From: DASPKT01 sp035626475
GTDB taxonomy: Bacteria; Pseudomonadota; Alphaproteobacteria; Azospirillales; Azospirillaceae
DNA: 39,670 nucleotides
Assembly (NCBI GenBank): GCA_035626475.1
Contig: DASPNP010000019.1
Location: forward strand, 1 to 39,670
Direction of reading: 5' to 3'
Below are positions 25,486 through 33,427 of the stretch, one piece after another. The notes beneath the pieces are model-generated. The model was given only the letters and a program-made list of their open reading frames with translations, searched no databases and was not told the DNA's origin. Numbering within the stretch: position 1 is the stretch's first letter; every line of letters starts with the position of its first letter. Both the position numbers and the translations under genes were made by a program.

Positions 25486-28302
25486 TCAGAACTTCGCCCG
25501 GATGCCCGCGTAGAAGAAGCGGCCGACGGGATCGTAGACGTCGGCGGCCGTCTCGGTACCCGTGATCGCCACCGGGAAGGGCGAGGAGATCAGCGGCGGC
25601 TTGCGGTCCATCAGGTTGTTCACGCCGGCATAGACCGACGCGCCCTCCGTCACGTCGTACCGTACCTGGACGTCCTGATAGAACAGGGTCGGGATGCGGT
25701 TGTTGGTGAACTCCGACTCGTTGTCGATGTTGGCCGGGCTGAGATAGCGGACATTGTAGGTCAGGCTCAGCGGGCCGTTGTCCCAGGTGGTCCGCAGGTT
25801 GGCCTTGTAGCGGCTGTAGCCGACCGACCCGGCGAACTCGATCGGCTCCGCCCCGGCGTAGGCCGTGCTGGCGTTCTTGTCGAGATAGGTGCCGACCAGG
25901 TTGAAGTTCAGGCTGCCCCACTCGCCGGGCACCCCGAAGTCGGTCAGGTTGGCGGTGTAGTCCAGCTGCAGGTCGACGCCGCGCGCCTTCTGCGTGGCCA
26001 CGTTCTGCTGCTTCAGGTCCAGCCCGGTGATCAGGCCGGTGGCGGGGTCGCGCCGGATGGTGGAGCAGAAGATGTTGCCCGGGTAGGGCTGCTGCGCCAC
26101 GCACTGGTTGACCGCCGTCTGCCGGGCGATGCCCTGGATGGCGTCCTTGATCTTGATGTTCCAGAAGTCGGCCGAGACGGTCAGCCCGCTGACGAAGGTC
26201 GGCGTGAAGACGGCGCCCACGGTGAAGGTGTCGGCCTTCTCCGCGTCGAGCTCCGGGTTGCCCGAGTTGAAGCCCGGGATGGAGGCGAGATCGGCCTCGG
26301 TCGGGTTGAAGCCGCCGCGGGCCAGCGCCTCGCGGATGCCCGGCGTGTTGCGGCAGTTGACCGAGACCGGGTCCTGCGCGGTGGCGCTGACGCCGGCGCA
26401 GGGATCGTTCACCGATTCGAAGGTCTGCTGCGCCGGGTCGTACAGCTCGGCGATGTTGGGCGCGCGGACGGCGCGGGAGATGCTGCCGCGGAAGCGCACG
26501 TCGGTGATCGGCTGGTACTCCGCCGCCGCCTCGTAGCTCCAGATGCCGCCGACCGTGCTGTAGTCGGAATAGCGGGCGGCGCCGTTGACGCCCAGATACT
26601 CGACGAAGGGCAGGCCGGACAGGATCGGGACGTTGATCTCGGCGAAGCCCTCCCACACGTCGTAGCCGCCGCGGGTCGCCGCCGCCTGGTTGCCCGAGGA
26701 CAGGCCGGCCAGGGTCAGCGGGTCGAAATTGGTGTCGCTCGACTCCTTGCGCCACTCCACGCCCGCCGCGACGCCCAGATCGCCGGCCGGCAGGGCGAAG
26801 GGCTTGCCGGTGACGCTGAAGCCGGCGGTCTGCTGCTCGACCGTGGCGTCGTAGGTGGAGCTGGCGCGGACGTAGTCCAGGCCGGCCCCGGTCGCCGCAC
26901 CCGCGCCGAACAGGTTGATCGGCACGCAGCCCAGCGCGCGGGCGGTCGCGTCGCGGCACACCGCCGTGCCGTTCGGGCCGGGGATGGCGTCCAGCGCCTC
27001 CTGCATGCGCTGCACGTTGAAGACGCCGCCGCTCTCCTGGTCCTCCGTCACCCGGCCGAGGCCGTAGTAGGCGTTCCAGTCGAAGCCGGTCTCGCCGATG
27101 GCGCCGTCGAAGCCGGTGGTGAAGCGGAAGGTCTGGCGGGTCACGTCGGAGACGCGGTCGCCCAACTCGACGAAGCGGCGGGAGAAGAAGATCTCCTCCT
27201 GGTCCGCCGGCAGGCGCGAGCGCAGCGCCTGCGGGATGAAGGGGTTGGTGACCGGGATGTTCAGGATCGGCGCGTCGGGCGCCACGCCCAGCGTCGTGTT
27301 GTCGCCGAAGGCGATCGGCTCGGCGTTGGAGCGCGCCTCGGTGCGGGCGTAGGAGCCCTCGAAGAACCAGCGCAGGCTCTCCGTCACGTCGTAATGCGCC
27401 ATGGTGGAGAGCAGGTAGCGCTCCGTCGGCACCTGGATCAGCCGGTCCTGGTTGCGGTTGTAGCCGTTCACGACGCTGCGGAACGGCGTGCCGTCCGGGT
27501 TCAGCGCGAAGTCGCCGACATAGAACTGGCCGCCGGCGCCGTAGGCGCTGAAGGCCGGGCGGCGGATGGCGCCGGTGCCGCTCATCGTGGTGTCGACGGC
27601 GGAGAGCTCGCGGTTGCGCGACCAGATCGGCTTGGTCTTGTCGTAGACGATGTTCAGCGCGACGTTGCCGCGGCCGTCCGCCACGTTGGCGCCGACGCTG
27701 GCGCTGGCATGGGCGTTCTCGCCGTCGCCCTCGCCGGTGATGCCGTACTGGGCGTTGACCTCGGCGCCCTCGAAATCGTCCTTCAGGATGAAGTTCACGA
27801 CGCCGGCCACGGCCTCGGAGCCGTACACGGCCGAGGCGCCGCCGGTGACGATCTCGATGCGCTCCACCAGGTCGGTCGGGATGGAGTTGATGTCGACGGC
27901 GTTGCTGCCGCCGGTGCCGCCCACGTGGCGGCGGCCGTTGACCAGGACCAGCGTCCGCTCGGTGCCGAGGTTGCGCAGGTTGATCAGGTTCAGGCCGGCG
28001 GCCGTGGTGGTGAAGTTGGAGTTGGTCTGGGAGACAGTCGGCACACCCAGCGAGGGCAGCTGGTTCAGATAGTCGGCGGCGTTGGTCGTGCCGCGCGCCT
28101 GCAGCGCCTCCTCGCCCACCACCTGAAGCGGGGTGGGGGCGGTGGCGTTGTCGCGCGCGATGCGCGACCCGGTGACCACGATCTCCTCGACGCCGCCGGT
28201 CTCCTGGGCGGCGGCGATGCCGGCCGCCAGCATCCCGGAGGAGGCCAGGGCGACGAAGGCCGTCCCCGCGAGGAGACGGCGCGGACTAAGCATGCGCTTC
28301 AT
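25486..28302 (-). CDS. TonB-dependent outer-membrane receptor
   Basis: The protein has 938 residues. The signal peptide (about 1-33) ends AGIAAAQ. A TonB-box-like EEIVVTGSRI follows, then the plug domain (about 45-165; LNQLPSLG, LINLRNLGTERTLVLVNGRR, VERIEIVTGGASAVYGSEAVAGVVNFIL), then a 22-strand barrel ending in Phe (GRFFYAGIRAKF), as needed for outer-membrane insertion. Four cysteines in extracellular loops (CRDATARALGC, CAGVSA, NCRNTPG) could form disulphides. The plug type with 'VLVNGRR' is common among receptors for oligosaccharides or other organic ligands as well as siderophores, so the ligand cannot be stated. A strong terminator follows, and an inverted repeat lies in the 258-bp upstream region. 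Confidence 0.95.
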   Translation of the reverse strand: MKRMLSPRRLLAGTAFVALASSGMLAAGIAAAQETGGVEEIVVTGSRIARDNATAPTPLQVVGEEALQARGTTNAADYLNQLPSLGVPTVSQTNSNFTTTAAGLNLINLRNLGTERTLVLVNGRRHVGGTGGSNAVDINSIPTDLVERIEIVTGGASAVYGSEAVAGVVNFILKDDFEGAEVNAQYGITGEGDGENAHASASVGANVADGRGNVALNIVYDKTKPIWSRNRELSAVDTTMSGTGAIRRPAFSAYGAGGQFYVGDFALNPDGTPFRSVVNGYNRNQDRLIQVPTERYLLSTMAHYDVTESLRWFFEGSYARTEARSNAEPIAFGDNTTLGVAPDAPILNIPVTNPFIPQALRSRLPADQEEIFFSRRFVELGDRVSDVTRQTFRFTTGFDGAIGETGFDWNAYYGLGRVTEDQESGGVFNVQRMQEALDAIPGPNGTAVCRDATARALGCVPINLFGAGAATGAGLDYVRASSTYDATVEQQTAGFSVTGKPFALPAGDLGVAAGVEWRKESSDTNFDPLTLAGLSSGNQAAATRGGYDVWEGFAEINVPILSGLPFVEYLGVNGAARYSDYSTVGGIWSYEAAAEYQPITDVRFRGSISRAVRAPNIAELYDPAQQTFESVNDPCAGVSATAQDPVSVNCRNTPGIREALARGGFNPTEADLASIPGFNSGNPELDAEKADTFTVGAVFTPTFVSGLTVSADFWNIKIKDAIQGIARQTAVNQCVAQQPYPGNIFCSTIRRDPATGLITGLDLKQQNVATQKARGVDLQLDYTANLTDFGVPGEWGSLNFNLVGTYLDKNASTAYAGAEPIEFAGSVGYSRYKANLRTTWDNGPLSLTYNVRYLSPANIDNESEFTNNRIPTLFYQDVQVRYDVTEGASVYAGVNNLMDRKPPLISSPFPVAITGTETAADVYDPVGRFFYAGIRAKF

Positions 28303-28412
28303 TCGGAATCACATCCTGTTCAGCGGAAGATGGCCGGAACGGCCAAGCCATGAATATTCGGCAAGGTCGCTTTCTGGACCGGCCGCCGCACGGATGTCAC
28401 GAAGTCATTAGT

Positions 28413-28460
28413 GTATGATGTTATAACGTTCTGTAGTCCGGCATAGACGGAACATCATAC
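28413..28460. promoter_or_regulatory. Large inverted repeat upstream of the TonB receptor
   Basis: GTATGATGTT (28413-28422) and AACATCATAC (28451-28460) are perfect 10-bp inverted repeats 28 bp apart. Inside, the palindrome GTTATAAC (28420-28427) and a further pair GTTCTGT/ACGGAAC allow an alternative, longer stem. The block is AT-rich against its surroundings and ends 111 bp before the receptor start. It is a good candidate for a regulator binding site or a 5' mRNA structure. Confidence 0.6.
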
Positions 28461-28560
28461 CTATATCGACGGATTTTCCCTGTACCAGGACTTGCATTTT
28501 GCTATTCGGCAATCGTGTCGGCACTTCTCTCGTCTTTGCCTTGAGCGGTTCACTGATGTT

Positions 28561-28923
28561 TCAGGCGGCGCGGCGGCCGGTGGGGGCGATGCCCCGCGCC
28601 GCCAGCAGCCGGCGGCCGGACTCAGTCGGGAAGACCTGACGGATGCGGCGGTTGCGGGGGCAGGGGACGACGCGCAGCAGCCCCTCGCCCACCGCCGCCT
28701 CGCCGAGCCGCGACAGGGTGGCGACGGCGCGGGTGGCGGCGTAGGGCGGCTCCTCCATCTCCCAGGCGATCTCGCTGAGGCTGAGGCCTGGGTTGAGCCC
28801 GGTCAGCAGCAGCACGACCGCCTCGCGCACGCTGATCGAGCGGTCGAGGCGCATCAGGTCGCGCAGCAGGCCCAGCGTGGCGTCGGCCTGGGAACGGGCG
28901 GCGGCGTGGCCGGCCTCCCTCAC
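28561..28923 (-). CDS. MarR-like winged-helix protein
   Basis: The protein has 120 residues. An N-terminal helix with Ala/Arg character leads into a winged helix: SVREAVVLLLTGLNPGLSLSEI (helices 1-2), then EPPYAATRAVATLSRLG (recognition helix) and a wing LLRVVPCPRNRRIRQVFPTE, ending SGRRLLAARG. This fits MarR/PadR-like folds but is short. A DNA-binding role is likely. It is the last gene of a three-gene unit, its start overlapping the previous stop by ATGA, and it lies upstream of the TonB receptor. The two small partner proteins are not transcription factors by sequence. Confidence 0.7.
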   Translation of the reverse strand: MREAGHAAARSQADATLGLLRDLMRLDRSISVREAVVLLLTGLNPGLSLSEIAWEMEEPPYAATRAVATLSRLGEAAVGEGLLRVVPCPRNRRIRQVFPTESGRRLLAARGIAPTGRRAA

Positions 28924-29153
28924 GATCCCGACCGCCGCAGCGCCCCCGTGCTGTGCCGGAAGGCGCGGGGCTCGCCCGCCTTCTCATGGCGCGGCGTGCG
29001 GCGGCCGAAGATGCGGTGCTCGGCGGAAACGTCCTGCGCGTGCAGCTCGGCGACGGCGGCGCGCACGCGCTGCTCGATCAGGCCGAGTTCGGTGTAGTCG
29101 GCAGGATCGACGTCGATGGTCAACGTCGCCTTGACGGTTCGTCTCAGACTCAT
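28920..29153 (-). CDS. Small alpha/beta protein, paralogue of the upstream gene
   Basis: The protein has 77 residues. It has a beta strand (KATLTIDVD), a DY pair, a charged helix (GLIEQRVRAAVAELHAQDV) and a basic RIFGRRTPRHEK tail. The strand-DY-helix-QDV order matches the protein encoded just upstream, so the two look like paralogues. No family name is recognised. It overlaps the MarR-like gene by ATGA and starts 20 bp after the upstream stop. Confidence 0.6.
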   Translation of the reverse strand: MSLRRTVKATLTIDVDPADYTELGLIEQRVRAAVAELHAQDVSAEHRIFGRRTPRHEKAGEPRAFRHSTGALRRSGS

Positions 29154-29173
29154 GGCGATTGTCCCGGCGGGCG

Positions 29174-29335
29174 TCAGCGCCGCCGCATCTCACGGATAAG
29201 GATCTGGTAGCCGGTCGCGACGTCCTGGAAGGAACGGGCGATCTCCTTGAGGCGCGTCTCGATCTCGGCGACGGCCCGGAAATCCTCGGCCTCGACCTCC
29301 ACCTCAATGGTGCATCTGTATTTCATGATGGTCAT
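29174..29335 (-). CDS. Small alpha/beta protein, first gene of the MarR-like module
   Basis: From ATG 29335 the product has 53 residues (MTIMKYRC...); a second ATG at 29326 (MKYRC) is equally possible, as neither has a clear ribosome-binding site. The strand CTIEVEVEAEDF is followed by a helix (AEIETRLKEIARSFQDV) and a second strand ending IREMRRR. It shares its pattern (TI.V, DF/DY, IE.R, QDV) with the next protein. It is acidic in the first half and basic at the end. Function unknown. Confidence 0.6.
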   Translation of the reverse strand: MTIMKYRCTIEVEVEAEDFRAVAEIETRLKEIARSFQDVATGYQILIREMRRR

Positions 29336-29581
29336 CCCGGCGCCTTGGCGAAGGCGCATGTGGCGCCTCGACGGCCCCCGCTCAAGCGGAATCCGCTGAT
29401 ATGCGGTGTAGTGCCTCGTTTGCGCGGCAGTTTGGCGGCTGGGCGCATCTCCATCGACTATCGAAGAGCGCGGCCAAGGCGCCGACTAGACGGAAGATCG
29501 GCCTCTACCCCCTCGGCACCCCACATAAATGCGGATTTACATTGTTTCTCCACCGCAGCTTTGCGGCAAGGAGGGCGGCCC

Positions 29582-30793
29582 GTGTTCGATTGGCTGGTGG
29601 TGGGGGCCGGATTCGCCGGCAGCGTGCTGGCGGAGCGGCTGGCGCGCGAGCGCGGCGACCGGGTGCTGGTGGTCGACCGCCGGCCGCACATCGCGGGCAA
29701 CGCCTATGACGCGTACGATGCCGCCGGCATTCTGGTCCACCGTTACGGCCCGCACATCTTCCACACCAACTCGGACCAGGTCTTCGCCTACCTGTCGCGC
29801 TTCACCGACTGGCGGCCCTATGAGCACCGGGTGCTGGCGCAGGTGGAGGGGCAGCTGCTGCCGATCCCCATCAACCTCGATACGGTCAACCGCCTCTACG
29901 GGCTGAACCTGACCTCGGACGAGCTGGAGGGGTTCTTCGCCGCGCGGGCCGAGCCTGTCGAGGAGGTCCGCACCTCGGAGGACGTGGTCGTCTCGCGCGT
30001 CGGCAGAGACCTCTATGAGAAGTTCTTCCGCGGCTATACGCGCAAGCAATGGGGCGTCGATCCCTCCCAGCTCGACCGGTCGGTCACGGCCCGGGTGCCG
30101 GTCCGGACCAACCGCGACGACCGCTACTTCGGCGACCGCCACCAGGCCATGCCGGCCGAGGGCTACACCCGCATGTTCCAGCGCATGCTGGACCATCCGA
30201 ACATCAAGATCATGCTGCAGGCTGACTACCGCGAGGTTCAGGAACTGGTGCCGCACCACCGCGTGATCTTCACCGGGCCGGTGGACGAGTTCTTCGACCA
30301 CCGCTTCGGCCGGCTGCCCTACCGGTCGCTCACCTTCCGCCACGTGACCCTGGGGACGGAGTGGCACCAGCCGGTGGCGGTGGTGAACTACCCGCAGGAC
30401 CACGACTACACAAGGGTGACCGAGTACAAGCACCTGACCGGGCAGGAGCATCCGCGCACCAGCCTGACCTACGAGTACCCCTCGGACGAGGGCGATCCCT
30501 ACTATCCCGTGCCGAACCCCGCCAACGCCGAGCTCTACCGCCGCTACCAGGCGCTGGCGGACGCGACGCCGGACGTCTGGTTCGTCGGCCGGCTGGCCAC
30601 ATACCGCTACTACAACATGGACCAGGTGGTCGGGCAGGCGCTGGCGACCTTCGAGCGGATCGAGGCGACAGTGCCCAGGGGAGCAGCCCCGGCGATGCCG
30701 AGCGCGCTGACCGAGGCGGCACGCGCCTTCCGGGCCGCCGATCCGGGGCCGCGGACGACGAAGCGCCGCGTCGGCCAGCGTTCCGCCGAGTAA
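29582..30793 (+). CDS. glf: UDP-galactopyranose mutase
   Basis: A GTG start with AAGGAGG 7 nt upstream gives 403 residues; the open frame further upstream lacks coding character. The FAD-binding motif GAGFAGS (8-14) and the family hallmarks YGPHIFHTN (55-63), KFFRGYTRKQWG and the C-terminal FVGRLATYRYYNMDQVVGQAL are present. The enzyme converts UDP-galactopyranose to UDP-galactofuranose, the donor for galactofuranosyl transfer. It opens a cluster that contains two matching galactofuranosyltransferases and an exporter. The tail after about residue 370 is Ala/Arg-rich and unconserved. It is convergent with the exporter genes. Confidence 0.97.
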   Translation: MFDWLVVGAGFAGSVLAERLARERGDRVLVVDRRPHIAGNAYDAYDAAGILVHRYGPHIFHTNSDQVFAYLSRFTDWRPYEHRVLAQVEGQLLPIPINLDTVNRLYGLNLTSDELEGFFAARAEPVEEVRTSEDVVVSRVGRDLYEKFFRGYTRKQWGVDPSQLDRSVTARVPVRTNRDDRYFGDRHQAMPAEGYTRMFQRMLDHPNIKIMLQADYREVQELVPHHRVIFTGPVDEFFDHRFGRLPYRSLTFRHVTLGTEWHQPVAVVNYPQDHDYTRVTEYKHLTGQEHPRTSLTYEYPSDEGDPYYPVPNPANAELYRRYQALADATPDVWFVGRLATYRYYNMDQVVGQALATFERIEATVPRGAAPAMPSALTEAARAFRAADPGPRTTKRRVGQRSAE

Positions 30794-30805
30794 GAGGGGC
30801 GGGCC

Positions 30806-31606
30806 TCAGCCGGCGGCGCGGCGGTCGGGCGCCAGGGGGCCCCGGGCGCAGAGCATCTCGTAGACCCGGATGCAGCGGTCGACGTCGCCCTGGTCGCGCA
30901 GCCGCCCGCCGTCCAGCACTACGCAGCGGTCGCACAAGGACCGGACGGCGTGCATGTCGTGGCTGATGTAGAGGACGGTGCGGCCGCTGCCGACCATCTC
31001 GCGCAGCTTCGCCAGCGACTTGCGCTCGAACCCCTTGTCGCCGACCGCCGTGATCTCGTCGATCAGCAGAATCTCCGCGTCCATGTGCGCCAGCACCACG
31101 AAGGCCAGCCGCAGGAACATGCCGCTGGAATAGTGCTTCACCGGCATGTCCAGGAAGCGGCCGATCTCGGCGAAGTCGGCGATCTCCTCCATCCGCCCCG
31201 CGATCTCGCGCCGCGACAGGCCAAGGATGGCGCCGTTCAGATAGACGTTCTCGCGCCCGGTGAGGTCGGGGTGGAAGCCGGTGCCGACCTCCAGCAGCGC
31301 CGCCACCCGGCCGCGCAGGACGGCCGTGCCCTCGGTCGGCGGCGTGATCCGGGCCAGGATCTTCAGCAGGGTGCTCTTGCCCGAGCCGTTGCGGCCGAGG
31401 ATGCCCAGCACCTCGCCCTCGCGCACCTCCAGGTCAACGCCGCGCAGCGCCCAGAACTCGCTGTCCGCCGCGACCTCGGGCGGTGGCGCAGGGCGGCCGG
31501 CCAGGCGCGCGAGGCGCTTCTGCAGCTGCTCCGCCAGGCTGCTGCGGTGGCGCTGGTCGTCCAGGCGGTAGCGCTTGCCGATGCCATGGAGCGTGACGGC
31601 GGCCAT
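30806..31606 (-). CDS. wzt: Wzt-type polysaccharide ABC exporter, ATP-binding subunit
   Basis: The start is ATG 31606 with GAGGAG 5-6 nt upstream; the frame upstream runs through the permease and is not coding. The product has 266 residues: Walker A GRNGSGKST (71-79), signature YSSGMFLRLAF (159-169), Walker B ILLIDEITAVGD (179-190) and the H-loop ISHDMHAV. The short Gly-to-Asp spacing and YSSGM signature are typical of O-antigen/capsule/teichoic-acid exporters. It has no C-terminal carbohydrate-binding extension, so export should not depend on recognition of a chain-end cap. It follows the permease by 8 bp. Confidence 0.94.
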   Translation of the reverse strand: MAAVTLHGIGKRYRLDDQRHRSSLAEQLQKRLARLAGRPAPPPEVAADSEFWALRGVDLEVREGEVLGILGRNGSGKSTLLKILARITPPTEGTAVLRGRVAALLEVGTGFHPDLTGRENVYLNGAILGLSRREIAGRMEEIADFAEIGRFLDMPVKHYSSGMFLRLAFVVLAHMDAEILLIDEITAVGDKGFERKSLAKLREMVGSGRTVLYISHDMHAVRSLCDRCVVLDGGRLRDQGDVDRCIRVYEMLCARGPLAPDRRAAG

Positions 31607-31614
31607 GATCCTCC

Positions 31615-32451
31615 TCAGGCGTGATCGGTGAACAGCGGCTCGCGCCGGCGGAAGAAGACGTAGCCCGTCACCAGCACCAGCAGCGCCGCGACGGCCGAGA
31701 TCGCCAGCAGCCCCGGGTCGGGCGCCGGGCCGCCGGCGAAGGCCCAGCGCGTGGCGTCGATGATCCCGACCATCGGGTTCAGGGCGAAGACCGCCCGCCA
31801 TTCCGGCTCGACCAGCGACGCCGGGTAGATCACCGGGCTGGCGAACATCCAGAGCTGCGCCAGGAAGGGCAGCAGGTAGGCGGTGTCGCGGTAGAAGACC
31901 CAGAGCGCCGAGAACCAGAGCGCCAGCCCCAGCCCCATGATGCCGGCCACCGCCAGTGCCAGCGGGAAAGCGGCCAGCCCCCAGCCGGGCACCACGCCGT
32001 ACCAGGCCATCAGCGCCACCAGCGCCGGCAGCCCCACCAGGAAGTCCACGACGCTGGCCGCCACGGTCGCGGCCGGCAGCAGGGCGCGGGGGAAATAGAC
32101 CTTGGAGACGATGTGCCCGTTCGCCACCACCGCCCCCGCCCCGGCGAGGAATGCCTGGCTGACGAAGGTCCACATCCACAGGCCGGTGAAGAAGAAGAGC
32201 GGATAGGGCATGCCGTCGCTGGGGATGCGCACCAGCCAGCCGAAGAAGACGGTGAAGACCAGCATCAGGATGAAGGGCTGCAGCACCGCCCAGGCCGAAC
32301 CGATCAGCGTCTGCTTGTAGCGCACCGCCAGGATGCGCCAGACCAGCATGGCGAAGAGGCCGCGGTGCCGCCACAGCTCGGCCATGTCGTGGCGCAGGCC
32401 GGGCGGCGGGCCGCCGATGACCGTGGCGGTGCGGTCCATCAGGGCCGCCAT
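31615..32451 (-). CDS. wzm: Wzm-type polysaccharide ABC exporter, permease subunit
   Basis: From ATG 32451 the product has 278 residues; ATG 32439, which overlaps the previous stop as TGATG, is an alternative start. It has the ABC-2 permease layout with about six helices: a cytoplasmic N-terminus with ELWRHRGLFAMLVWRILAVRYKQT, then LIGSAWAVLQPFILMLVFTVFFG, SKVYFPRALLPAATVAASVVDF and ASPVIYPASLV with ALNPMVGIIDATRWA. These are signature segments of Wzm/TagG/KpsM-type exporters. It pairs with the downstream ATPase to move a lipid-linked polysaccharide across the inner membrane. Confidence 0.93.
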   Translation of the reverse strand: MAALMDRTATVIGGPPPGLRHDMAELWRHRGLFAMLVWRILAVRYKQTLIGSAWAVLQPFILMLVFTVFFGWLVRIPSDGMPYPLFFFTGLWMWTFVSQAFLAGAGAVVANGHIVSKVYFPRALLPAATVAASVVDFLVGLPALVALMAWYGVVPGWGLAAFPLALAVAGIMGLGLALWFSALWVFYRDTAYLLPFLAQLWMFASPVIYPASLVEPEWRAVFALNPMVGIIDATRWAFAGGPAPDPGLLAISAVAALLVLVTGYVFFRRREPLFTDHA

Positions 32452-33389
32452 GGGCTGAAATCCCCACGGACGCCCTTCCAGGTCGTCGTCGCCCAGCGCG
32501 TGAAGCCGCCGATATCGAGCCGCCGGTTGATCAGATAGTAGGTGCCGTAGCGCACCACGTCGGCGGCCAGCCAGCTCCACATGCCGTAGGACCGGAAGAT
32601 GTGGCCGCGGTTGCGGAACTGGTAATAGCGCTTCATCTCCGACCCGGGCACGACGGCGTAGAAGGCGCCCCCCAGGATCGGGTGGATCTCGCTCTTGGTG
32701 CTGGGGTGCAGGAAGCGTGCGGCCGTGTCGATCATCACCGATACCCCGTGGCGGCGGGCGCGATAGAGGAACTCCACCTCATCGCCGCGGATGAACAGGC
32801 GCTCGTCGGGCAGGCCGACCAGGTGGAAGAGGGACGCCCGGACCAGCACGCCGTTGAACAGGTGGGCGAAGCCGTTGATCACCGGCCGGTCCTCCACCTC
32901 GCGCACCAGGAAGCGCGTGCGCCCCTCCAGCCGGACGGGAAAGCTCAGCCGCTCCGGCTCCTCCGGATCGATCGACAGCGGGCCGACGATGTCGGCGCCC
33001 GTCCGGACCGCCGTCGCCAGCAGGCGTTCCAGGCAATCGTTGTCCGACGGCATGCCGTCGTCATCCATGAGCCAGAGGAACTCGGCCCCATCGTCCAGTG
33101 CCGCCGCTATGCCGGCCCGGAAGCCGCCGGCCCCGCCGCTGTTCGTCTCCAGGCGGAGATGTGTGGCGCCTGCATGCTGCCGGATGATGGCCGGCGTGTC
33201 GTCGGCACTGGCATTGTCCACAACCAGCAGCCCGTCGGCCGGGCGGGACTGGGCGGCGACGGCACCCAGGCAGCGGCGCAGCAGCGCCTGGCGGTCCCGG
33301 GTCACCACGACGGTGACGATCTTGGGCGCGACCTCCGGAAGGCCGGCGGGCGGGCGGGGCAGGGCGGGCGCTGGCGATCCCTGGCTCAT
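32439..33389 (-). CDS. GT2 glycosyltransferase, GlfT1-like galactofuranosyltransferase
   Basis: The product has 316 residues. The GT-A domain has VTVVVTRDRQALLRRCL, NSGGAGGFRAGI (83-94), the metal-binding DDD (109-111) in FLWLMDDDGMP, an acceptor-site RLFIRGDEVEFLYRAR (198-213) and, near the end, HPSTKSEIHPILGG and YYQFRNRGHIFR. This combination (GGAGGF, WLxDDDG, FIRGDEVEF, FRNRG) is what I recall of mycobacterial GlfT1, which adds the first galactofuranose residues to the lipid-linked linker. The assignment of linkage is an inference. It is upstream of the exporter genes in one operon and divergent from the GlfT2-like gene by 38 bp. Confidence 0.85.
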   Translation of the reverse strand: MSQGSPAPALPRPPAGLPEVAPKIVTVVVTRDRQALLRRCLGAVAAQSRPADGLLVVDNASADDTPAIIRQHAGATHLRLETNSGGAGGFRAGIAAALDDGAEFLWLMDDDGMPSDNDCLERLLATAVRTGADIVGPLSIDPEEPERLSFPVRLEGRTRFLVREVEDRPVINGFAHLFNGVLVRASLFHLVGLPDERLFIRGDEVEFLYRARRHGVSVMIDTAARFLHPSTKSEIHPILGGAFYAVVPGSEMKRYYQFRNRGHIFRSYGMWSWLAADVVRYGTYYLINRRLDIGGFTRWATTTWKGVRGDFSPWRP

Positions 33390-33427
33390 GTCCTCGGCCG
33401 CTCGGAATAACCCGAAGGGAACAGCGG

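Noticed and set aside
25468..28353. 961-codon open frame on the plus strand opposite the TonB receptor
   Set aside because: It is Val/Gly/Arg/Asp-rich with no recognisable domain, and mirrors the third-position GC of the receptor gene, which has a full signal peptide, plug, barrel and terminator.
30806..32467. 553-residue fused permease-ATPase frame
   Set aside because: The ATPase frame is open through the permease gene by GC bias only; the true ATP-binding protein starts at ATG 31606 with a good ribosome-binding site.
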